Source: Hamadaea sp013361475 (GTDB lineage: Bacteria; Actinomycetota; Actinomycetes; Mycobacteriales; Micromonosporaceae). From it: DNA of 64,000 nt. The notes below the pieces were generated by a model, which was not told the origin of the DNA, ran no database searches, and saw nothing but the letters and a program-made list of their open reading frames with translations. A program made the translations under genes and the position numbers. The first letter of the stretch is position 1, and the number at the start of each line of letters is the position of its first letter. The stretch lies in the NCBI RefSeq assembly GCF_040654195.1, contig NZ_JBFAHM010000010.1:62001-126000 (forward strand). The letters are read 5' to 3'. Below, in pieces: positions 17,113-25,293 of this stretch.

Positions 17113-17226
17113 GGGGACGAACTTACCCGCTGCCCCCGATGTGGTTAGAGTCGCAGGGTCAGGATCTTTGCCGGGGAGCGCTCGCGCGAGCCGCAGGGAG
17201 TGCAGTCTGTGATTCGGAGAACCCGG

Positions 17227-18783
17227 GTGACCACCTCTATCGCACTGAGCTTGTTCGACACCGATCCCGCCGAGCTGGCCGTGGACGCCGTCGTCATCGG
17301 GGTGCACAGCCCCGGTGAGGAGGCCGAGTCCCGGGATCTTCTGCTGGCCTCGGGCGCGCAGAGCGTCGCGGCCGCCTTCGACGGCCGGCTGAGCGCCACG
17401 CTGAGCCTCCTGGGCGCGACCGGCTCGGCGGGCGAGGTCACCAAGCTGGCCACGCTGGGCGCCATCACCGCCCCGATCGTGGTCGCCGTCGGGCTGGGCC
17501 CGGAGCCGACCGGCGCCGCGCCCACCCCGGAGACCCTGCGGCGCGCCGCCGGCAACGCCGCCCGTGCCCTGGCCGGGACGGCCGACATCGCGTTCGCCCT
17601 GCCGCTGTCCGACGACGACTCGGTCTCGCACATGCCGTCGCTGCGCGCCGTCGTCGAGGGCGCCCAGCTCGGGGCGTACAAGTTCGCGGGGTACAAGTCG
17701 AAGCCGCAGCCCAACCGCAAGGACCCGGTCGACTCGATCGCCGTGCTGGTGCCGGACGCGAAGGACGACGCGGCCCAGGCCGAACTGGACCGTGCCGCGA
17801 TCGTGGCGGCCGCCGTCTACCGCGCTCGCGACTGGGTGAACACGCCGGCCAACCAGCTCCGCCCGCCGGTGCTGGCCGAGCAGATCGCGGCCGCGGCCAA
17901 GGACGCCGGGCTCGAGGTCGAGGTGCTCGACGAGGCGGCGCTGATCGAAGGCGGTTACGGCGGCATCCTCGCCGTCGGCCAGGGGTCGGACGCCGAGCCC
18001 CGGCTCGTGCGCATCGCGTACCGGCCGGAGGGGGTCGCCGACCCGGTCAAGGTGGCGCTGGTCGGCAAGGGCATCACCTTCGACACCGGCGGCGTCTCCA
18101 TCAAGCCCGGCCAGGGCATGTGGGAGATGAAGAGCGACATGGCGGGCGCGGCGGCGGTCGCGAGCGCGATGGTCGCCATCGCCGCCCTGCGCCCGGCCGT
18201 CCAGGTCACCGCCTACGTGCCGATCGCCGAGAACATGGTCTCCGGGTCGGCGTACCGGCCGGGTGACGTCGTCACGATGCGCGGCGGCAAGCGCGTCGAG
18301 GTGCTCAACACCGACGCCGAGGGCCGGATGATCCTGGGTGACGCCATCGCCCGCGCCTGCGAGGAGGAGCCGGCCTACCTGCTGGAGACCTCGACGCTGA
18401 CCGGCGGTCAGGTGGTGGCCCTCGGCAAGCGGGTCTCCGGCCTGATGGGCACCGAGTCGCTGACCGCCCGGATCAAGGCGGCCGGCGACGCCGTCGGCGA
18501 GGCCGCCTGGCCGATGCCACTGCCCGACGACATCCGCAAGACGATGGAGTCCGAGGTCGCCGACATCCTCCAGGTCAGCGCCGGCATGGAGCGTTCCGGG
18601 CACATGCTGCAGGGCGGGATCTTCCTGCGGGAGTTCGTCGCCGAGGGGGTCGACTGGGCGCACATCGACATCGCCGGCCCGGCGTTCTCCGGCGACACCA
18701 ACGGCTACCTGACCAAGGGCGGCACCGCCGTGCCGCTGCGTACGCTGCTGTCGGTGGTGGACGACATCGCCGCCAACGGCTGA
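17227..18783 (+). CDS. pepA: Leucyl aminopeptidase, M17 family
   Basis: 518 aa cytosolic metallo-aminopeptidase. The C-terminal catalytic domain has the active-site lysine segment LVGKGITFDTGGVSIKP, the MKSDMAGAA metal ligand region and the signature NTDAEGRMILGDA. GTG 17227 (VTTSIALSLFD) is preferred because GGAG lies about 7 nt upstream; a GTG at 17200 is possible. It ends at the family A palindrome pair before a convergent small gene. Confidence 0.94.
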   Translation: MTTSIALSLFDTDPAELAVDAVVIGVHSPGEEAESRDLLLASGAQSVAAAFDGRLSATLSLLGATGSAGEVTKLATLGAITAPIVVAVGLGPEPTGAAPTPETLRRAAGNAARALAGTADIAFALPLSDDDSVSHMPSLRAVVEGAQLGAYKFAGYKSKPQPNRKDPVDSIAVLVPDAKDDAAQAELDRAAIVAAAVYRARDWVNTPANQLRPPVLAEQIAAAAKDAGLEVEVLDEAALIEGGYGGILAVGQGSDAEPRLVRIAYRPEGVADPVKVALVGKGITFDTGGVSIKPGQGMWEMKSDMAGAAAVASAMVAIAALRPAVQVTAYVPIAENMVSGSAYRPGDVVTMRGGKRVEVLNTDAEGRMILGDAIARACEEEPAYLLETSTLTGGQVVALGKRVSGLMGTESLTARIKAAGDAVGEAAWPMPLPDDIRKTMESEVADILQVSAGMERSGHMLQGGIFLREFVAEGVDWAHIDIAGPAFSGDTNGYLTKGGTAVPLRTLLSVVDDIAANG

Positions 18784-18800
18784 CAGTCTCCGGTTTGGCC

Positions 18801-18861
18801 GCGTTTTCCGGGATAACGTCCTCTCCCGCTGTCGGTGAGGCCGCGTTATCCCGGATAACGC
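18801..18861. repeat. Inverted pair of palindromes (family A, copy 2), probable bidirectional terminator
   Basis: gcgttttccgggataacg (18801-18818) and gcgttatcccggataacgc (18843-18861) are inverted copies 24 nt apart, one with a mismatch. They fill the gap between the convergent pepA and 18877-19203 genes. Same family as 1122-1182 and 50906-50966. Confidence 0.75.
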
Positions 18862-18876
18862 GAAGACCACGCACGC

Positions 18877-19203
18877 TCAGGCGGTCCGGCGCTGCCGGGC
18901 GTTGTAGTCGCGAATCCGTTGCGGGTACCCGGTGAGGTGGACGTCGTAGACCGGGATGTTCAGTGATCGGCCCCACCGCCACGCGACCTGCGGCGATCCG
19001 ACTCGCCGGCGGGTCCACTCTCCATCGTGGGCGATGAGGATGACCGTGGTCTGAGTCACCGTCGTCTGGGGCTCGATGTACGCCTCGACGCCGTATTTGT
19101 TGCGGGCAAACCACTCAAGGTGCGACAAATCCACCGGTTGTTGCCGGGTGACACTCCCCGAAGGCGTCTGGTCGCCGTCGAGAAGCCGCCGAAGCCATCC
19201 CAC
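18877..19203 (-). CDS. Conserved-looking hypothetical protein
   Basis: 108 aa, basic. It contains LSHLEWFARNKYGVEAYIEPQTTVTQTTVILIAHDGEWTRR (described here as a beta-rich central part) and ends IPVYDVHLTGYPQRIRDYN. No signal peptide or membrane segment. I do not recognise a characterised family. It lies divergent from lpdA and convergent with pepA. The codon bias and clean ends support a real gene. Confidence 0.75.
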   Translation of the reverse strand: MGWLRRLLDGDQTPSGSVTRQQPVDLSHLEWFARNKYGVEAYIEPQTTVTQTTVILIAHDGEWTRRRVGSPQVAWRWGRSLNIPVYDVHLTGYPQRIRDYNARQRRTA

Positions 19204-19371
19204 TGACGCTCCTCATCCGTTGTCGAAGCGGGTTCAAGAGTACGCGGGGGTAACGTGTCCTTGGGCACCTCTGTGCGCGGGGTGGGCCGCCGAGTGACAA
19301 GATGACCGGCGTGGGGTGTGCTCTCACGAAGGGCCGCCCGGCCGGTAGCGTTGCACTCGGTGGGAGATGAC

Positions 19372-20748
19372 GTGAGCGACACGTTCGATGTGGTGATTCT
19401 CGGCGGCGGAAGCGGTGGTTACGCGACCGCATTGCGCGCGGCTCAGCTGGGCTTGAGCGTCGCCTTGATCGAAAAGGACAAGCTGGGCGGCACCTGCCTG
19501 CACCGCGGATGCATTCCGACGAAGGCGCTGCTGCACGCCGGTGAGGTCGCCGACCAGACCCGCGAGGCCGCCGCCTTCGGCGTGAAGGCCGAGCTGATCG
19601 GCGTCGACATGAGCGGCGTGAACGCGTACAAGGACGGCGTGGTCGCCGGCCTCTACAAGGGTCTGCAGGGCCTCGTCAAGGCGGCCAAGGTGACCTATGT
19701 CGAGGGCACCGGCAAGCTCGTCTCGGCCGACACCGTCGAGGTCAACGGCCGGCGCTACACCGGCCGGCATGTCGTGCTGGCGACCGGTTCCTACTCGAAG
19801 ACGCTGCCCGGCCTGGAGCTGGACGGCGAGCGGGTCATCGCCAGCGAGCACGCGCTGACCATGGACCGCGTCCCGGCGAGCGCGATCGTGCTCGGCGGCG
19901 GCGTCATCGGCGTCGAGTTCGCCAGCGCCTGGAAGTCCTTCGGCGCCGACGTGACCATCGTGGAGGCGCTGCCCCGCCTGGTCGCCGCCGAGGACGAGGA
20001 CATCTCCAAGCAGCTCGAGCGGTCGTTCCGCAAGCGCGGCATCGGGTTCAAGACCGGCAAGCCGTTCGAGAAGGTCGAGAAGACCGACTCCGGCGTCAAG
20101 GTCACCATCGCCGGGGGCGAGACCCTGGAGGCCGAGGTCCTCCTGGTCGCCGTCGGCCGTGGCCCGTCGACCGCCAACACCGGTTACGAGGAGCAGGGCG
20201 TACGCATGGAGCGCGGGTTCGTGCTCACCGACGACCGGCTGCGGACCAACCTCCCCAACGTCTTCGCGGTCGGCGACATCGTCCCCGGCCTGCAGCTGGC
20301 CCACCGCGGCTTCCTCCAGGGCATCTTCGTCGCCGAGGAGATCGCGGGCCTGAACCCGGTCGCGATCGTCGAGTCGGGCATCCCGCGCGCGACCTACTGC
20401 GACCCGGAGATCGCCTCCGTCGGCATCACCGAGGCGCAGGCCAAGGAGAAGCACGGCGCCGAGAACGTCGCGACCTACAACTACAACCTCGCGGGCAACG
20501 GCAAGAGCAAGATCCTCGGTACGCAGGGCTTCGTGAAGCTGGTCCGGGTCAAGGACGGCCCCGTGGTCGGCGTGCACATGATCGGCGCCCGGATGAGCGA
20601 GCAGGTCGGCGAGGCTTCCCTCATCGTCAACTGGGAGGCGTTCCCGGCCGAGGTCGCGCAGCTCATCCACGCGCACCCCAGCCAGAACGAGGCGCTCGGC
20701 GAAGCGCACCTGGCTCTTGCCGGGAAGCCGCTGCACGCCCACAACTGA
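19372..20748 (+). CDS. lpdA: Dihydrolipoyl dehydrogenase (E3)
   Basis: 458 aa FAD enzyme that reoxidises the dihydrolipoyl arms of 2-oxoacid dehydrogenases and of the glycine cleavage system. FAD motif VVILGGGSGGYATALRAAQ; redox disulfide GGTCLHRGCIPTKALLH; NAD motif VLGGGVIGVEFAS; C-terminal active-site segment HAHPSQNEALGEA with the His-Glu pair. GTG 19372 is chosen, with GGGAGATGAC just upstream. sucB follows after 50 bp in the same direction, so E3 and E2 are probably co-expressed. Confidence 0.95.
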   Translation: MSDTFDVVILGGGSGGYATALRAAQLGLSVALIEKDKLGGTCLHRGCIPTKALLHAGEVADQTREAAAFGVKAELIGVDMSGVNAYKDGVVAGLYKGLQGLVKAAKVTYVEGTGKLVSADTVEVNGRRYTGRHVVLATGSYSKTLPGLELDGERVIASEHALTMDRVPASAIVLGGGVIGVEFASAWKSFGADVTIVEALPRLVAAEDEDISKQLERSFRKRGIGFKTGKPFEKVEKTDSGVKVTIAGGETLEAEVLLVAVGRGPSTANTGYEEQGVRMERGFVLTDDRLRTNLPNVFAVGDIVPGLQLAHRGFLQGIFVAEEIAGLNPVAIVESGIPRATYCDPEIASVGITEAQAKEKHGAENVATYNYNLAGNGKSKILGTQGFVKLVRVKDGPVVGVHMIGARMSEQVGEASLIVNWEAFPAEVAQLIHAHPSQNEALGEAHLALAGKPLHAHN

Positions 20749-20798
20749 GCTGTCTACGATCGTCACAGAGAAGATCGAATAACGAGGAGTCTGGACTC

Positions 20799-22583
20799 AT
20801 GCCGGTATCGGTCACGCTTCCCGCACTAGGGGAAAGCGTCACGGAGGGCACGGTCACCCGGTGGCTGAAGAGCGTCGGCGACCGGGTCGAGGTCGACGAA
20901 CCCCTGCTGGAGGTCTCGACCGACAAGGTGGACACGGAGATCCCGTCGCCGAGCGCCGGTGTCGTGACGCAGATCCTGGTCGCGGAGGACGAGACCGCGG
21001 AGGTCGGCGCGGTTCTCGCCGTCATCTCCGACGACGGGGCCGCTCCGGCCGAGCAGCCGGCGGCTCCGGCCGCCGAGCCGCAGCAGGCTGAGGCGCCCGC
21101 GCCGCAGCAGGCCGAAGCGCCCGCGCAGCCCGCAGCGCCCGCCCAGCCGGAACCGGCGCAGCCGGCCGCTCCGGCCGCCGGCCAGAGCGGCACCGACGTG
21201 ACCCTCCCGGCGCTCGGTGAGAGCGTCACCGAGGGCACGGTCACCCGGTGGCTGAAGAGCGTCGGCGACTCCGTCGAGGTCGACGAGCCTCTGCTCGAGG
21301 TCTCGACCGACAAGGTCGACACCGAGATCCCGTCGCCCGTCGCCGGGACGCTGCTGGAGATCAAGGTGGCCGAGGACGAGACCGCTCCGGTCGGCGCGGT
21401 GCTCGCGGTCGTCGGTGCGGCCGGTGCCGCGCCCGCCGCCGCTCCGGCTCCGGCCGAGGCCCCGCAGGCGCCGAAGCCGGCCGCGGAGGCGCCGAAGCCC
21501 GCGGCTGAGGCTCCGAAGCCCGCCGCCCAGCCCGCCCCGGCTCAGCCCGCGGCGAACGCCCAGCCGCCGGCCCCCGCTCAGCCCGCGGCGAACGCCCAGC
21601 CCGCTCAGCCTGCGGCCGGTTCGCAGGTCAACGGCGAGGCCGGTGGCTATGTGACCCCACTGGTCCGCAAGCTCGCGGCCGAGCACGGGGTCAACCTGGC
21701 CAGCCTGAACGGCACCGGCGTCGGCGGCCGCATCCGCAAGCAGGACGTGCTCGACGCGGCGGAGAAGGCGAAGGCCCCGGCGGCCGCGCCCGCCCAGCCG
21801 AGCGCTCCGGCCGCTCCGGCCGCTCCGGCCAAGGCACAGCCGAAGGCCGAGCCGAGCCCGCTGCGGGGGCGTACCGAGAAGCTGACCCGGATGCGTCAGG
21901 TCATCGCCAAGCGCATGGTCGAGTCGCTGCAGGTCTCGGCGCAGCTCACCACGGTGGTCGAGGTCGACGTGACCAAGGTCGCCAAGCTGCGCGAGCAGGC
22001 GAAGAAGGACTTCCTGGCTCGGCACGGCGTCAAGCTGTCCTTCCTGCCGTTCTTCGCGCTCGCCGCGGTGGAGGCCTTGCGCCAGCACCCGTCGGTCAAC
22101 GCGAAGATCGATGTGGAGGCCGGCACGGTCACCTACTTCGACGTCGAGCACCTGGGCATGGCGGTCGACACCGAGGACGGCCTGATGGTCCCGGTGATCC
22201 ACAACGCCGGTGATCTCAACCTGGCCGGGCTCTCCAAGCGCATCGCCGACATCGCCGAGCGCACCCGGAACAAGAAGCTCACCCCGGACGAGATCTCGGG
22301 CGGCACGTTCACGCTGACCAACACCGGCAGCCGGGGCGCGCTGTTCGACACGCCGATCATCAACCAGCCGCAGGTCGCGATCCTCGGCACCGGTTCGGTG
22401 GTCAAGCGGGCGGTCGTCGTGGACGACCCGGACCTGGGCGAGCTGATCGTCCCGCGCTACATGGTCTACCTGGCCCTCTCCTACGACCACCGGCTGGTGG
22501 ACGGCGCCGACGCGGCCCGCTACCTGACCACGGTCAAGGAGCGCCTGGAGGCGGGCAACTTCGAGTCGGACCTCGGTCTGTAG
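20799..22583 (+). CDS. sucB: Dihydrolipoyllysine acyltransferase (E2) of 2-oxoacid dehydrogenase complex
   Basis: 594 aa. Two lipoyl domains (residues about 1-80 and 130-205), each with the lipoylation motif EVSTDKVDTEIPSP, are joined by Ala/Pro/Glu-rich linkers. A peripheral subunit-binding domain (VTPLVRKLAAEHGVNLASLNGTGVGGRI) and the acyltransferase core follow, ending with the active-site region YDHRLVDGADAARYL. The linkers hold repeated EAPKPAAE and QPAANAQP units. In actinobacteria one such E2 can serve both pyruvate and 2-oxoglutarate complexes, so sucB versus dlaT cannot be decided here. Start ATG with GAGGAG upstream; a strong terminator follows. Confidence 0.93.
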   Translation: MPVSVTLPALGESVTEGTVTRWLKSVGDRVEVDEPLLEVSTDKVDTEIPSPSAGVVTQILVAEDETAEVGAVLAVISDDGAAPAEQPAAPAAEPQQAEAPAPQQAEAPAQPAAPAQPEPAQPAAPAAGQSGTDVTLPALGESVTEGTVTRWLKSVGDSVEVDEPLLEVSTDKVDTEIPSPVAGTLLEIKVAEDETAPVGAVLAVVGAAGAAPAAAPAPAEAPQAPKPAAEAPKPAAEAPKPAAQPAPAQPAANAQPPAPAQPAANAQPAQPAAGSQVNGEAGGYVTPLVRKLAAEHGVNLASLNGTGVGGRIRKQDVLDAAEKAKAPAAAPAQPSAPAAPAAPAKAQPKAEPSPLRGRTEKLTRMRQVIAKRMVESLQVSAQLTTVVEVDVTKVAKLREQAKKDFLARHGVKLSFLPFFALAAVEALRQHPSVNAKIDVEAGTVTYFDVEHLGMAVDTEDGLMVPVIHNAGDLNLAGLSKRIADIAERTRNKKLTPDEISGGTFTLTNTGSRGALFDTPIINQPQVAILGTGSVVKRAVVVDDPDLGELIVPRYMVYLALSYDHRLVDGADAARYLTTVKERLEAGNFESDLGL

Positions 22584-22598
22584 ACCGTCGCTCGATCA

Positions 22599-22628
22599 GC
22601 CCCCGGCCCACATGGCCGGGGGCTTTTC
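22599..22628 (+). terminator. Rho-independent terminator after sucB
   Basis: A perfect 10-bp stem gcccccggcc / ggccgggggc (22599-22608, 22614-22623) with a 5-nt loop is followed directly by ttttct. It ends the lpdA-sucB transcript 15 bp after the sucB stop. The U-tract runs into the promoter of the next gene. Confidence 0.92.
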
Positions 22629-22642
22629 TATAGCTTGGTCTC

Positions 22643-23518
22643 ATGAGGATCGTCGTCGCGGGGGCCTCGGGCTTCCTGGGTCAGCCGCTGGTCGCGCACT
22701 TGCGGTCCGCGGGTCATCAGGTCACTCAGCTGGTACGCCGCGAGCCCACCCGTCCGGGCCAGGTGCGTTGGGAGCCCACCCGTCCGGTACGCCTGCCCGA
22801 CGGGACGGACGTGGTGGTGAACCTGTGCGGGGCCGGGGTCGGCGATCACCGGTGGACGAAGGCGTACAAGGATCTGATCTACAGCAGCCGGGTGGTGCCG
22901 ACGGCCACGCTCGCCACGGCGGTCCGGGAGCAGGGCGTCCCGCTGTTGGTGAACGCCTCCGGCGTGGCGGCGTACGGGGATCGCGGCGACGAGGTGTTGA
23001 CCGACGGGTCGCCCACCGTCACCGGTGACTTCCTCGCCGATCTCAGCGTGGACTGGGAAGGTGCGGCGATGGCGGCCGCTCCGGCCCGGGTGGCGATCCT
23101 GCGGACGGGGCTGCCGTTGCATCGCAGCGGCGGGCTGCTCAAGCCGCTGTTGCTCGCGTTCAAGCTCGGGGTCGGCGGCAAGCTGGGCAGTGGCCGGCAG
23201 TGGCTGCCGTGGGTGTCGCGGGCGGACTGGCTGCGTGCGGTCGGGCACGTCATCGCGACCGAGGAGCTGACCGGGCCGGTGAACATGGCCGGGCCGGAGG
23301 CGGCCACCAACGCGGAGTTCACCGAGGCGCTCGGTGGGCTGCTGCACCGGCCGACGATCATGCCGATCCCGGAGTTCGGCGTACGCCTCCTGATCGGTGA
23401 GTTCGCGAACGAGGCGTTCAAGAGCATTCGGCTCGTGCCGGCGGCGTTGGAGCGTACCGGTTTCGACTTCCAGCACCGGACGGTCCGCGAAGGGCTGGTC
23501 GCGGCGCTGCGCGATTGA
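22643..23518 (+). CDS. TIGR01777 / DUF1731 NAD(P)-dependent epimerase-like protein
   Basis: 291 aa extended-SDR protein. Nucleotide-binding MRIVVAGASGFLGQPLVAHL; VNLCGAGVGDHRWTKAYKD and NASGVAAYGDRGDEVLTD are hallmarks of the YfcH/TIGR01777 group. The C-terminal DUF1731 part reads VPAALERTGFDFQHRTVREGL. It is usually described as a nucleoside-diphosphate-sugar epimerase-like protein, but the substrate is not known. A TAGCTT hexamer 6 nt before the ATG suggests a leaderless start just after the sucB terminator. Confidence 0.9.
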   Translation: MRIVVAGASGFLGQPLVAHLRSAGHQVTQLVRREPTRPGQVRWEPTRPVRLPDGTDVVVNLCGAGVGDHRWTKAYKDLIYSSRVVPTATLATAVREQGVPLLVNASGVAAYGDRGDEVLTDGSPTVTGDFLADLSVDWEGAAMAAAPARVAILRTGLPLHRSGGLLKPLLLAFKLGVGGKLGSGRQWLPWVSRADWLRAVGHVIATEELTGPVNMAGPEAATNAEFTEALGGLLHRPTIMPIPEFGVRLLIGEFANEAFKSIRLVPAALERTGFDFQHRTVREGLVAALRD

Positions 23519-23574
23519 TCCACTCGGGGTCTGGCGCCACCGAGCCGTTAAGAATATTCTGCGGCTTGGCCATT

Positions 23575-23593
23575 CTCGTGAAACATTCACGAG
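23575..23593 (+). promoter_or_regulatory. Palindrome upstream of the amidase gene
   Basis: ctcgtgaa-aca-ttcacgag is a perfect 8-bp inverted repeat 26 bp before the ATG at 23620. A second small palindrome, agaatattct, lies at 23551-23560. The position suits an operator or an mRNA hairpin; no regulator is assigned. Confidence 0.4.
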
Positions 23594-23619
23594 ATCCCCC
23601 TCCCCCGAAGGAAACGTTC

Positions 23620-24741
23620 ATGGCACTCACCCCCAGCCGCCGTTCCTTGTTCAAGGGCGGCCTGGTCGCGGGCGCGGGCGCGCTGCTCCCGCTCACCGCG
23701 ACGACCGCGGCGTACGCGGACGACGCCTCGCTCGACTTCATCATCGACTGCGATGAGTGGGGTGCCCGGCCGCCGTCGAGCGCGCTCGTCATGCGTACCG
23801 GCACCACCCGGAAGATCGTCATCCACCACATGGCGTTCCCGAACGTCACCGACTATTCCCGCGAGCAGGCCATCGCCCTGGCGCACCGCTGCCAGGACCT
23901 GCACATGGACGGCAACGGCTGGGCCGACACCGGTCAGCACTTCACCATCAGCCGCGGCGGGTACGTCCTCGAAGGTCGCCACCGCAGCTTCGAGGGCCTG
24001 AAGTCGGGGCTGGCCCAGGTGCAGTCGGCGCACTGCGTAGGCGAGAACACGCAGAGCATCGGCATCGAGAACGAGGGCACCTACATCACCGAGACGCCGC
24101 CGCAGGCGCTCCTCGACTCGCTGGTGAAGCTGTCCTCGGCGATCTGCACCCAGTACAAGATCCACGCGCACAACATGTTCGGCCACTGGGACTGGAACAG
24201 CACGCAGTGCCCCGGCATCGCGTTCTACCGGCTCTTCCCCGAGCTGCGCCGCCGGGTCGCGGTGGCGATCGGCACGCCGCTGTCGGAGGTGCCGGACCGG
24301 ACCTGGCCGGACATCTTCACCAGCTCGGCCGGCCAGACCGTGGTGGCGGCCAAGTACCTGCTGCGCAACCAGGGGTACACCAACCTCACCACCACCGGCA
24401 CCTTCGACGCCGGTCTGCTCGCCGCGATCCAGGACTGGCAGGGCAAGCACGGCATCACGGTGGAGAGCGACGGCACGATGTCCGACCCGACCTGGGAGAC
24501 CCTCGCGGCCGGGATCGGCAAGCATGATTCCGGCGAGCACCTCGCGGGCGCCCAGTTCGTGCTGAAGAACAAGGGGTACACCGTGGACGTCACCGGCGTC
24601 TACGACTGGAACACCAAGATGGCGATCAAGGAGATGCAGGTCCTGCACGGCCTCGACGACAACGGCAAGATCGACGTCGACACCTGGTGCGCGATCGTCG
24701 GCGGCATCGTCAAGGCCGAGTTCGCCACCGTCCTCAGCTGA
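23620..24741 (+). CDS. Exported N-acetylmuramoyl-L-alanine amidase with two peptidoglycan-binding domains
   Basis: 373 aa. The twin-arginine signal (PSRRSLFKGGLVAGAGALLPL) with a cut near AYADDA predicts Tat export. Residues about 35-220 form an amidase_2/PGRP domain: WGARPPSS, IVIHHMAF with a zinc His, GRHRSFEG, and GHWDWNSTQCPG with the last His and Cys. Two PG_binding_1 units follow (VVAAKYLLRNQGYTN...; GAQFVLKNKGYTVDV...). It should cleave the bond between muramic acid and the peptide stem in the cell wall. GAAGGAAACGTTC precedes ATG 23620. A GC-rich hairpin lies at 24747-24785. Confidence 0.9.
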   Translation: MALTPSRRSLFKGGLVAGAGALLPLTATTAAYADDASLDFIIDCDEWGARPPSSALVMRTGTTRKIVIHHMAFPNVTDYSREQAIALAHRCQDLHMDGNGWADTGQHFTISRGGYVLEGRHRSFEGLKSGLAQVQSAHCVGENTQSIGIENEGTYITETPPQALLDSLVKLSSAICTQYKIHAHNMFGHWDWNSTQCPGIAFYRLFPELRRRVAVAIGTPLSEVPDRTWPDIFTSSAGQTVVAAKYLLRNQGYTNLTTTGTFDAGLLAAIQDWQGKHGITVESDGTMSDPTWETLAAGIGKHDSGEHLAGAQFVLKNKGYTVDVTGVYDWNTKMAIKEMQVLHGLDDNGKIDVDTWCAIVGGIVKAEFATVLS

Positions 24742-24746
24742 ACCGG

Positions 24747-24785
24747 CCGAGGTGGGCCTGCCGCTCCCCGGCGGGGCCGCCTCGG
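24747..24785 (+). terminator. GC-rich hairpin after the amidase gene
   Basis: ccgagg (24747-24752) pairs with cctcgg (24780-24785), with further internal ggcc/ggcc pairing. It starts 6 bp after the amidase stop. There is no proper U-tract, only gttttg about 10 nt further, so termination is plausible but not certain. Confidence 0.45.
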
Positions 24786-24820
24786 ACGCAGGCCGCCGTT
24801 TTGACCGTGCCCGTCGTGGA

Positions 24821-24881
24821 TGCAGATCAGGGATACGCATGCTTTCGAAGCGTCGGGAAGGCTGCGTATCTCTGATCTGCA
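24821..24881. repeat. Hairpin element between convergent genes (family D)
   Basis: tgcagatcagggatacgca (24821-24839) pairs with tgcgtatctctgatctgca (24863-24881), 18 of 19 positions, with a 23-nt loop. It lies between the convergent amidase gene and 24898-25293. The arm-and-loop geometry is the same as family A, but the sequence differs. A bidirectional terminator is inferred. Confidence 0.65.
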
Positions 24882-24897
24882 GCTGAACGGCGGACGG

Positions 24898-25293
24898 TCA
24901 GCAGTCGCGCAGTTCGGGCGACTGGTTCAGCAGTTGGCCGCGCGGCGAGACGAACGCCTGGTAGGTCGCGCCGCCGACGGCCGAGGGCCGGAACGCCGCC
25001 ACCCGGTGGCAGTTCTGGAAGGCGAATTTCACGCCGAAGTGGCGGTCGAGACCACCCCGGATCGCGTCGCTGGCCAGTGCCCGCAGCAGCTGACCGCGTT
25101 CGGCCTCGCTCGGCGGCGGGACCTCGTGCTGGCCGAACTCGGCGGCCGGGTTCAGCGCGAGGTCCCCGGCGGCGGCGCTCACCACGGACCAGGCGTACGG
25201 GAGGGACTGGCGGACGCAGTCGACGAACTCGGCGTCGTCGACCTGGCCGGCCTCCGCCCGCTCCAGCAGCGCGGTAGGCACATCAAGGGACAT
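24898..25293 (-). CDS. Hypothetical protein coupled to a CooC/MinD-like ATPase
   Basis: 131 aa, soluble, no signal. The C-terminal half has two cysteines (FQNCHRVAAFRP and the terminal ELRDC) and an N-terminal Cys (VDCVRQSLPYAW). The start codon overlaps the end of the ATPase gene by 11 bp, so the two are translationally coupled and may act together, for example as client or partner of a maturation ATPase. I do not recognise the family. Confidence 0.78.
   Translation of the reverse strand: MSLDVPTALLERAEAGQVDDAEFVDCVRQSLPYAWSVVSAAAGDLALNPAAEFGQHEVPPPSEAERGQLLRALASDAIRGGLDRHFGVKFAFQNCHRVAAFRPSAVGGATYQAFVSPRGQLLNQSPELRDC

Noticed and set aside
17113..17226. Glycine riboswitch between gcvT and pepA
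   Set aside because: The 114-bp gap shows no recognisable aptamer core and must hold two divergent promoters.
21050..21650. Ala/Pro repeats within sucB as a possible mobile or unstable repeat
   Set aside because: They are the normal flexible linkers between lipoyl domains of an E2 protein.
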